From a virus, in the IMG/VR virus record IMGVR_UViG_3300027911_000026, positions 1-43,963 of that record: a DNA stretch of 43,963 nucleotides, one strand, 5' to 3'. The stretch's first letter is position 1; each line of letters starts with the position of its first letter. A program made the translations under genes and the position numbers. Below the pieces are notes generated by a model. It made no database searches, was not told the DNA's origin, and saw nothing but the letters and a program-made list of their open reading frames with translations. Of this stretch, positions 20,117 to 25,816 are shown piece after piece.

Positions 20117-21002
20117 TACCAACAACCGCAGGGCGAGAACCCCGACTCCAACTAATAACACGCTCTATCACCTTATCAACTTTATTACAATCAATCAACT
20201 GGGAAGGGTGAGAATCTAGTACTTCCTTTGCGGCCCCAAGGTTGTGTGTAAGTACTGGAACTCCCAAGGCATTAGCCTCGGCCATCACTAGCCCGAAAGT
20301 CTCTGGAAATACCTTATTGGGATAAAACAAGCAAAGAGAATCCCTAAGCACATCCATAGCTTCAGCGTGTGTGCAAGCCCCGATATCCCGAACTCCTTTA
20401 GGTATTGGCATATCTCTAAAGTAATAGCCAGGATTGAGACAAAACAGACTGAAAGCATCATCATAAGAATTAAGTTTACTAAAAATCTCATAAGCATAGT
20501 CTAGTCCTTTGTGGGGTGAGGAGAGCCACACCAATTTGTGATAATTTGTAGTAGCAGGTTTCAATTCTACACACACCGGATTGTATACGCGAGTCATCTT
20601 AAAGCCACCTTTGTAGCCCATAGCCTTAAACATCTCAGTAGTCTGCACCATAGCCCAGTTAGACACACACACCACATGACTCGTACGCGCTGCATTAATA
20701 GCTGCTATCTGTAGACCTAACTCGCGAGTCGGTAGGTCGTGACACCACAAGTATAGCTTTGCATCCGGCCACCGATCCCTGGCATACTGCAGATACTTAG
20801 GGTCTCTTAGTACCAGCACATGAGAGGGTCTGAACTCATCGAACTTGGACCCACGAGTGAGGAGGTGGACCTCATGTCCACGCTCTCTCAGCCCAGTAGT
20901 AACCCTACACACAGTGGCCTCAGTTCCACCCATAGGTTCTGTGAGTATTGATTCGGGTGTATAGTCTTTAGGGGCCACATAGTCTAGGATTGCTATTCTC
21001 AT
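20055..21002 (-). CDS. GT-B fold glycosyltransferase (GT4-like)
   Basis: The 315-residue protein has an N-terminal Rossmann half with GGTEATVCRVTTGLRERGHEV, and a C-terminal half with VWLSSPHKGLDYAYEIF, an acceptor/donor loop FPETFGLVMAEANALGVPVL that carries the E-x7-E motif, and GAAKEVLD. These fit retaining GT1/GT4 enzymes that use nucleotide sugars. There are no membrane segments. It lies in the accessory operon downstream of a lipoprotein gene. It could glycosylate the lipoprotein, the virion, or host surface sugars (changing the receptor), or protect phage DNA; none of these can be decided here. Confidence 0.85.
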   Translation of the reverse strand: MRIAILDYVAPKDYTPESILTEPMGGTEATVCRVTTGLRERGHEVHLLTRGSKFDEFRPSHVLVLRDPKYLQYARDRWPDAKLYLWCHDLPTRELGLQIAAINAARTSHVVCVSNWAMVQTTEMFKAMGYKGGFKMTRVYNPVCVELKPATTNYHKLVWLSSPHKGLDYAYEIFSKLNSYDDAFSLFCLNPGYYFRDMPIPKGVRDIGACTHAEAMDVLRDSLCLFYPNKVFPETFGLVMAEANALGVPVLTHNLGAAKEVLDSHPSQLIDCNKVDKVIERVISWSRGSRPAVVGNESFKLSRVLSDWEKLFGST

Positions 21003-21018
21003 TAGGATATCCTACCCT

Positions 21019-21177
21019 TCAGTGCAGAAGATGTAAAGGTGTTTTAGGTTCCACTTTACTTAACATCGTCCTAAGTAAAGTTAACTCCCAAGAGTCAAGC
21101 CACGAGTCGGGATTGTGCTTTAGAATCCATTCCTTGAGCGCAATTTCGTCTTTAATAGCCCTGATATAGTCACTCAT
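21019..21177 (-). CDS. 52-residue hypothetical protein
   Basis: The ATG overlaps the lipoprotein stop (ATGA), and the frame ends 16 bases before the glycosyltransferase start. The product is helical with three Trp (KEWILKHNPDSWLDSWELTL). No Cys and no membrane helix. The coupling supports it; function unknown. Confidence 0.55.
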   Translation of the reverse strand: MSDYIRAIKDEIALKEWILKHNPDSWLDSWELTLLRTMLSKVEPKTPLHLLH

Positions 21178-21533
21178 AGCTGCACCACCTGGCAATTAGT
21201 CCCCACTGTTAAGTTACATGAACAATTAATACCATTGCTCGAATAGTTCCCAGGCGGTAACTCAGCAAGGAACCCTCCCTGTTCACTGTAGACTCCGTAC
21301 AGCACGTTATCAATACATAGCCCGTACTCTGCGAAGGTTCCCGGGTAACTCGGTACGCAGGTATGACATAGCTCTACCACTGTCACTTGTGGCATTGGAG
21401 ACGATGCTGGCCCTGGCGGACCAACGATAGACTGGCCTGGCGCTCCACTTGGCCCAGGGATAGGTGTAGGTACGAACACAGTAGGGTTCCCACAACCAGC
21501 AAACAATAACATCAAGTAAATTAGTTTAGTCAT
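21174..21533 (-). CDS. Lipoprotein with collagen-like segment
   Basis: The 119-residue product (start at 21533, GAGGAG upstream) has a lipoprotein signal, IYLMLLFAGC, with the lipidated Cys at about 14. Just behind it is a Pro/Gly segment with collagen-like triplets (GPSGAPGQSIVGPPGP). The C-terminal part has seven Cys (CHTC, GLC, CSC, NC) in a small probably disulphide-linked beta domain. This is a surface or periplasmic protein of the infected cell. It is coded in the amidoligase operon and couples by overlap at both ends. A longer start at 21548 is possible but weaker. Confidence 0.7.
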   Translation of the reverse strand: MTKLIYLMLLFAGCGNPTVFVPTPIPGPSGAPGQSIVGPPGPASSPMPQVTVVELCHTCVPSYPGTFAEYGLCIDNVLYGVYSEQGGFLAELPPGNYSSNGINCSCNLTVGTNCQVVQL

Positions 21534-21699
21534 TATTTTTCTCCTCACCTTTTAAGTACTTGTATAGGGCACGTTCCAAGGTCTCATAGGTCCCGAATAC
21601 CAGAGTCCGGGGTCTAGGAAATATATCTTCAGGCACATCGTCGTAGATGAACTTGAGGATATACCCGTTATCAACTTCTGTTATCATATAAGACCTCAT
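21526..21699 (-). CDS. 57-residue hypothetical protein
   Basis: The ATG overlaps the previous stop (ATGA), and the TAA lies eight bases inside the lipoprotein gene. The product is a small beta/alpha protein (MITEVDNGYILKFIYDD and a helix ETLERALYKYLKG) with acidic and aromatic residues. Its C-terminal codons include the ribosome site of the next gene. No family is recognised. Confidence 0.55.
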   Translation of the reverse strand: MRSYMITEVDNGYILKFIYDDVPEDIFPRPRTLVFGTYETLERALYKYLKGEEKNND

Positions 21700-21893
21700 G
21701 CGCTCTTTTTCCTTTCAAGTTCTAGGTTCAACTTATCCCGAATCGCTTCCGCTTCTAGTAGACTCTTGACTTTACCCAAGATACGCTTCTTAACCACGTC
21801 AACTAGAAAGTGAGTCGTGATGGTAGGGACTGGGTTCATGTAGACATCATGCGGAATAGTAACGGTTCTAGTCCATATCTGTATACGTTTCAT
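21696..21893 (-). CDS. 65-residue hypothetical protein
   Basis: The product has a beta N-terminal half with WTRTVTIPHDVYMNP and a long charged helix AIRDKLNLELERKKSA at its end. No Cys, no membrane helix. It overlaps neighbours on each side by four bases. The function is not known; a basic end may bind nucleic acid. Confidence 0.55.
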   Translation of the reverse strand: MKRIQIWTRTVTIPHDVYMNPVPTITTHFLVDVVKKRILGKVKSLLEAEAIRDKLNLELERKKSA

Positions 21894-22204
21894 AATACAC
21901 CTCCCTGAATTAAGTGAGTACCTTTGAAAGGGTAACTCACTTTGTTAACCTGGATAAACGTCTTGGCCTTATCCCTGTACAGATAGACCTTATCCTTAGG
22001 GAATATCTGTTTCAATGCGTTATTAGTCACGGTTCTGTTACCCTGTGAGTCAACGCGCAGACTGATCACAACGAGATCACCACGAACCTTGACTAACGTA
22101 TCACGCTCTACCATCACGTCAAGATTATTACCCTCCCGCCATACGGCCAAGCGTCCGGTCTTAACACCATGACTCAAAGTAAAATCCCTATATGCTGGCA
22201 TCAT
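21890..22204 (-). CDS. 104-residue hypothetical protein
   Basis: The start ATGATG at 22204 has GGGAGG nine bases upstream. The product is a beta-rich soluble protein with LAVWREGNNLDVMVERDTLV, GDLVVISLRVDSQG and KVYLYRDKAKTFIQVN, so it may form a small barrel. There is no recognised motif. It sits directly after the tiny genes that follow the glutamine amidotransferase. Confidence 0.55.
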   Translation of the reverse strand: MMPAYRDFTLSHGVKTGRLAVWREGNNLDVMVERDTLVKVRGDLVVISLRVDSQGNRTVTNNALKQIFPKDKVYLYRDKAKTFIQVNKVSYPFKGTHLIQGGVL

Positions 22205-22205
22205 A

Positions 22206-22268
22206 TTAAAGTCCTCCCATAATTAAACATACACCAAACACAATACAGAACAAACATACTAATAGCAT
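22206..22268 (-). CDS. Possible 20-residue membrane micropeptide
   Basis: The frame codes a short, almost fully hydrophobic peptide (MLLVCLFCIVFGVCLIMGGL) with three Cys. It starts ten bases inside the end of the previous small gene and stops two bases before the next gene; its last codons contain that gene's ribosome site. Its tight fit supports it, but at this length chance cannot be ruled out. Confidence 0.3.
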   Translation of the reverse strand: MLLVCLFCIVFGVCLIMGGL

Positions 22269-22420
22269 AGTCCACTCCGTTTCATTTTATTAAGACCACT
22301 AACCACGCGCCTCGCATCGGTTACACTATCCCATACGCTTTGAACATCACGGGTCGAGTCATTGACAATGTAGAACACGACCTTTACTGGAGTCTTATAC
22401 ACCATTCTGATTCTGTACAT
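22259..22420 (-). CDS. 53-residue basic hypothetical protein
   Basis: The ATG lies one base after the stop of the amidotransferase gene. The product has a beta strand VKVVFYIVND, a helix QSVWDSVTDARRVVSGLNKM and a basic end. No motif is recognised. Position directly after the amidotransferase suggests the same transcript. Confidence 0.5.
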   Translation of the reverse strand: MYRIRMVYKTPVKVVFYIVNDSTRDVQSVWDSVTDARRVVSGLNKMKRSGLCY

Positions 22421-22421
22421 A

Positions 22422-23378
22422 TCAACCTACCTTCTTAATACTATGCGGCTTTTTAGCTGCGGGTCTCTGTTTCTCAACATACTTCTTTGCCTCTGCGACC
22501 AGATCGACCGAACCGTCGTCATAGTCCGAGTATGGATAACGTTTCTCAGGTTGCCAGACTGGACCATCATCATTGAACTCATAGGCATCATAAGTCAACG
22601 ACGGGCTTGACTCATAGCCTAGCGAGCGGGTTACTAGTGCTTGATCAATCATGGCCTTTTTAGGACTAATAGAAGACTCATAGACTAATTCATTGCGCTC
22701 GAATACCAGATAACAGTTATCCCGCACTTTCTCGACTAAATCATGTTTCCACTTCATCGACTTACACACTCCCTGGATGATGCCTTCATTAGTAGCAAAC
22801 ATGAAACTACCGATTGTTTCTACCCAAGCCACAACCAATTGTGCCCGATCATCACGCAGTATGTGAGTCCGTCCATCTTCTTGGATGATCAAAGCATAGT
22901 ACCCTCCCACGTTCTCAACTATCCCGTCAATTCCTGACTTCTGCCAATACCGCAGACATATCTCGGTGTCATTTAGGGTCTCACACTTGATCTTGTCTAG
23001 ACTCATATCATTGACTACACCATTGTGAATCAGACTGACTCCCGCGTCTACATAAGGGTGTGTGCAAGGTAGACTGACATGATTAGTTGACATCCGACCG
23101 TGTGCCATGAGACTACCCATGACTTTCGACCGAACCCCGAACCCATTGGACCGCTTTTCCACGAATGATAGATCACGAGTCTTATTTTTAATACCGAGCC
23201 GAGATTTAAAACTGTGAGTTGCATCCAACGTCCTTTCACCAAAGACCCCTTTCTCACCTTGCACTGAATACCCGAACCCATCCTTATCCATTACGCAGAG
23301 GTATTGTCTTAAGGTGTCCATCAGTTTGTCCGTCACGTGAATACCACTAGCATCAGTTAACGCGAATAGTTTACACAT
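22422..23378 (-). CDS. Class II glutamine amidotransferase
   Basis: The 318-residue protein is an N-terminal-nucleophile amidotransferase: Cys2 follows the start Met, DKDGFGYSVQG, AHGRMSTN at 92-99, HNGVVND at 118-124, and NDTEICLRYW at 136-145 are the standard class II sites that bind and split glutamine. The C-terminal third is a charged extension without the synthase domain of PurF or GlmS. It would release ammonia from glutamine and hand it to a partner. The partner is most likely the amidoligase coded just upstream (one base apart), a pairing known from comparative work on phage amidoligases. The operon holds no purine or amino-sugar pathway gene. Confidence 0.85.
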   Translation of the reverse strand: MCKLFALTDASGIHVTDKLMDTLRQYLCVMDKDGFGYSVQGEKGVFGERTLDATHSFKSRLGIKNKTRDLSFVEKRSNGFGVRSKVMGSLMAHGRMSTNHVSLPCTHPYVDAGVSLIHNGVVNDMSLDKIKCETLNDTEICLRYWQKSGIDGIVENVGGYYALIIQEDGRTHILRDDRAQLVVAWVETIGSFMFATNEGIIQGVCKSMKWKHDLVEKVRDNCYLVFERNELVYESSISPKKAMIDQALVTRSLGYESSPSLTYDAYEFNDDGPVWQPEKRYPYSDYDDGSVDLVAEAKKYVEKQRPAAKKPHSIKKVG

Positions 23379-23379
23379 A

Positions 23380-24426
23380 TTATGCTACCTCACTTTCTTC
23401 ACTGGTCACAGTCTCGTTGTTTAGTTCAAAGGACGACGCCAAGGGAACATCGGTTTCAAGCTCGAACCCCTTGAAAGTCATGTACCTTTCCTTGCAGTAG
23501 TCATAGAGATCATTCGGACACTCTAATTCAGCGAGTACTTGGAAGAAGTGCGCTTCTTTGATCACCTTTTTGTGGTTCATGACTAAACGCATCAAGCGAA
23601 TCCAGTTAAATATTTTGGTGTAGTCTACCGTCCCGCTATGACCACGCACTTCGATAGTCTTATGTTTCCTGAACGCTGAAGCATTAATAAAGGCATACCT
23701 AGCTGTACTCTTGACTGTATTAAAGTCATTCACGCAATACTGGTTATTGCGGCGTGATTTAGGTAGCATCTTTTTCAAGTGAGGAACTATAGTACCTAGA
23801 CGTCTAGCATACACCCCGACCGCTCTAGCTTCATGATTACGCATATCGAAGTGGACATGTAGACCGCACGACTTGTTAACGAAAGCGCCACAATCAGACA
23901 ATGCTTGACAGACTAATTTCAATACTTCGGGCTTTTTTTCACTGAAAGTAACCACGATCTCACGTGGGACCTCACCACCGCATTGACAATCACCCTCATC
24001 ACAGTCACCACCGCAACTGTCGTCACCGGTACAGATTGACCCGTCATGCTTCACGCATACTGACTTACGGAGTCCTTGGTTCTTCATCTTGCGAATGAAA
24101 AGAGTCAGATCACTGTCGCAGGGAAACACACACTCAATCTCAACTGATAATGCCTCACCGATAGGAATAGCTTCTACGCTATTGTCATCATAGATCTCAC
24201 GAGACATACGATGAATCATGTCTTTAGACCATGACCCCTCATTACCCCATTGGGATAACTTATACTTCAAGGGGTCTTCGCTGTGAGACTTACTAAGTGA
24301 CCTAATGTCCCTAACCTTACCCCGCAGTAGATAACGCAATCTATAGTCTAGTTTCTTAGACTGACTCATTTCATATAGTGCGCGGTACTCAAGAGGTAAC
24401 TTAGCTGCAATGTATTGTTTGTTCAT
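23380..24426 (-). CDS. Putative amidoligase (COOH-NH2 ligase, glutamine synthetase-like fold)
   Basis: The 348-residue protein has the family marks of amidoligase_2: VEIE at 95-98, KHDGSI at 126-131, EIVVT at 156-160, CGLHVHFD at 187-194, RYAFINASAF at 243-252, and TIEVRGHSGT at 257-266 before FNWIRLM. The Glu, His and Arg residues would bind ATP-metal and the carboxyl substrate, giving an amide or peptide-like bond. A Cys-rich insert (C138, C142, C147, C149, with acidic residues) lies between the KHDGSI and EIV strands and could bind a metal. About 90 residues precede the core. It is followed by the glutamine amidotransferase gene. The substrate is unknown: cell wall, protein side chain or small peptide. 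Confidence 0.8.
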   Translation of the reverse strand: MNKQYIAAKLPLEYRALYEMSQSKKLDYRLRYLLRGKVRDIRSLSKSHSEDPLKYKLSQWGNEGSWSKDMIHRMSREIYDDNSVEAIPIGEALSVEIECVFPCDSDLTLFIRKMKNQGLRKSVCVKHDGSICTGDDSCGGDCDEGDCQCGGEVPREIVVTFSEKKPEVLKLVCQALSDCGAFVNKSCGLHVHFDMRNHEARAVGVYARRLGTIVPHLKKMLPKSRRNNQYCVNDFNTVKSTARYAFINASAFRKHKTIEVRGHSGTVDYTKIFNWIRLMRLVMNHKKVIKEAHFFQVLAELECPNDLYDYCKERYMTFKGFELETDVPLASSFELNNETVTSEESEVA

Positions 24427-24428
24427 AA

Positions 24429-24575
24429 TTAGTTCCTTCCCTTTTCAAACTTAGCTTCATTGTATAGCTCAATTATAGTTCCCACAACTATGACAGTAAA
24501 GACACACCCTAGCATAGCTAGAGTCACTGACATACATAGTGGTTCAGTACTCAAGAACATCTTAATAGCTTGCAT
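24429..24575 (-). CDS. 48-residue single-pass membrane protein
   Basis: The ATG shares a base with the stop of the gene upstream (TAATG). The peptide has one membrane helix (LAMLGCVFTVIVVGTIIEL) with a short charged cytoplasmic or periplasmic end (YNEAKFEKGRN). It ends two bases before the amidoligase gene, whose ribosome site GGGAAGGAA lies in its last codons. It may bring the amidoligase system to the membrane. Confidence 0.55.
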   Translation of the reverse strand: MQAIKMFLSTEPLCMSVTLAMLGCVFTVIVVGTIIELYNEAKFEKGRN

Positions 24576-24727
24576 TACTTGGTCCTTTCATTGTCGCCCT
24601 GGTAAGCATTACCAGTCATGATGTTACCGTTATAGAACATGAAGAGGATGAACCCTTCGGAGTCCATTAACCATTCTTCACCTACACCTGTCAAGTCTTG
24701 AATGTTATTTGATGTCTTAATAATCAT
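24575..24727 (-). CDS. 50-residue protein, first gene of the amidoligase operon
   Basis: I place the start at 24727, with AAGGGA upstream; a longer frame from 24781 adds a basic 18-residue piece. The product (NIQDLTGVGEEWLMDSEGFI and on) is acidic and small, with no Cys or membrane helix. It is the first gene after the non-coding region and thus likely the first in the leftward operon. Function unknown. Confidence 0.5.
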   Translation of the reverse strand: MIIKTSNNIQDLTGVGEEWLMDSEGFILFMFYNGNIMTGNAYQGDNERTK

Positions 24728-24915
24728 ATTGTTCCCTTTCACTCCCCTTGCCCTTGCTCTAGGGGTGAGTGACTGAGTCAAGGGGTTAACCCAGTCACTC
24801 TATTGGTCCTCTAGAGTATGCCGACTTGATTAGTCAGCGTATGCAGATAGTATATTCAACCTTCATGCCATCGATAGATAGTTGATCTTACTCGTTTGTT
24901 AAGATTGGTAACTGT

Positions 24916-24941
24916 AGAACTATTGGTCAGTGTATAGTTCT
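24916..24941. repeat. 8-bp inverted repeat, ten-base loop
   Basis: AGAACTAT at 24916-24923 is matched by ATAGTTCT at 24934-24941. Flanking TGTA and TACA can extend the stem after a three-base bulge. Confidence 0.6.
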
Positions 24942-24968
24942 TGTACAGCGTTCCTTATAGCAGCAGAG

Positions 24969-24996
24969 TGTGAGGTTGTATATCACTCCCCTCACA
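24969..24996. repeat. 7-bp inverted repeat
   Basis: TGTGAGG at 24969-24975 pairs with CCTCACA at 24990-24996. A smaller hairpin, GCGTA and TACGC, follows near 25012-25027. Confidence 0.55.
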
Positions 24997-25176
24997 GATC
25001 ACACTACCGCGTACTCTACTACGCAGCTAGGCTTGGACTCTGGCGTTAGCTTGACGTAGGGTTAGACGTACACACCCCCCTAGGGACGAATTGAGTAATA
25101 ATTATGTATATATACAACCTCCCTCATAATTTTTTGGAATTTTTAACGCCTTAACAATCTCTTAATAGATCGATAA

Positions 25177-25226
25177 GATGCCTTATAGAGCCTCATAATG
25201 GTAATTAAGATACTCTATAAGACATC
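25177..25226. repeat. 14-bp inverted repeat with one mismatch
   Basis: GATGCCTTATAGAG at 25177-25190 is inverted as CTCTATAAGACATC at 25213-25226, with a 22-base AT-rich loop. Thirteen of 14 pairs match. It lies in the most AT-rich part of the region, as origin structures often do. Confidence 0.65.
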
Positions 25227-25255
25227 ATAACTTAGTTAACTTACCACCACTGTTT

Positions 25256-25293
25256 GGAGGGACCCAGCTACTAACATTATATAGGGTCCCTCC
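25256..25293. terminator. Perfect 10-bp GC-rich inverted repeat, possible bidirectional terminator
   Basis: GGAGGGACCC at 25256-25265 pairs with GGGTCCCTCC at 25284-25293 around an 18-base AT-rich loop. No clear T tract follows, so factor-dependent stop or an operator is also possible. Confidence 0.5.
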
Positions 25294-25323
25294 GGGCTTA
25301 TTCTTCTTGGTGGGGCGAAGCCC
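25294..25323. terminator. Second hairpin directly adjoining, followed by a short T run
   Basis: GGGCTT at 25294-25299 pairs with AAGCCC at 25318-25323, followed by TTTCTA. It touches the 10-bp repeat with no gap, so both may form one structure. Confidence 0.4.
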
Positions 25324-25490
25324 TTTCTACTAAAAATCCCTAATTACTTCTCTAATTGTTAAAAACTCTGTAGAATTACAATTGTAGCTCTAGAAAATTT
25401 TTATTCGAAATGATATCGAGGGGATAACCCCGACTAGTCAAAATATTTGTCCGAGGTGGATAATAGCAGGGGAGTTTACGAGGGGTTATT

Positions 25491-25556
25491 GGGTATCTTG
25501 AATGTTTATGTTTTTTCACTAGGGTTACAAAACATTCAGAGACTCGTAAGATACCC
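25491..25556. repeat. Nested two-part inverted repeat
   Basis: GGGTATCTT at 25491-25499 pairs with AAGATACCC at 25548-25556 (9 bp), and inside it GAATGTTT at 25500-25507 pairs with AAACATTC at 25530-25537 (8 bp). The two stems stack with a ten-base bulge on one side, and the loop has a T6 run. Confidence 0.65.
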
Positions 25557-25590
25557 TACTGGATTTGGTAGTGGTAAGTAAGGGTTTCAA

Positions 25591-25608
25591 CCCCCCAAGA
25601 GTGGGGGG
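25591..25608 (+). promoter_or_regulatory. C6/G6 hairpin before the first rightward gene
   Basis: CCCCCC at 25591-25596 pairs with GGGGGG at 25603-25608 with a six-base loop AAGAGT. It lies about 30 bases before the ATG at 25640, in the leader of the virion operon, and is followed by TGTGTCTTTTAAAAAAAAGAG. Confidence 0.5.
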
Positions 25609-25639
25609 ATGGTGTGTCTTTTAAAAAAAAGAGAAAATT

Positions 25640-25816
25640 ATGGCGACAAAAGAGTCTGATTGGTCTGTAGAAGATGACAAAGAAACTCAGGAAACAATCG
25701 GTAACGCTGCCGCCTCCGAGTTCCAACGGTTGATCGACAGACTCAAGAAAGAAGCAGAAGAGGCAAAGAAAAAAGATGGCGATACTAAACCTGATCGATT
25801 GCCTCCCGCAGCCTGA
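25640..25816 (+). CDS. 58-residue acidic/basic helical protein before TerL
   Basis: The frame starts after AAAAGAGAAAATT (weak ribosome site) and overlaps the terminase gene by 41 bases in another frame. The product is very charged with a helix FQRLIDRLKKEAEEAKKKDG and no hydrophobic core. Small terminases often lie here, but this is too short and has no HTH; it may be a helper of packaging. It seems real because of its position and the open frame. Confidence 0.55.
   Translation: MATKESDWSVEDDKETQETIGNAAASEFQRLIDRLKKEAEEAKKKDGDTKPDRLPPAA

Larger units (their letters stand above)
24728..25639. other. Non-coding divergent region with many hairpins; candidate origin or control region
   Basis: No credible gene is seen on either strand (a 106-residue frame at 25556-25876 on the minus strand crosses the terminase start and is rejected). 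The stretch lies between leftward and rightward operons, becomes AT-rich from about 25080, and contains at least eight inverted repeats plus the palindrome TACAATTGTA near 25376 and GGGGATAACCCC at 25419-25430. Promoters for both arms must lie here; I cannot place one with certainty. Confidence 0.6.

Noticed and set aside
24782-25639. tRNA gene in the long gap
   Set aside because: No T-loop GTTCnAnnC with acceptor and anticodon stems could be found.
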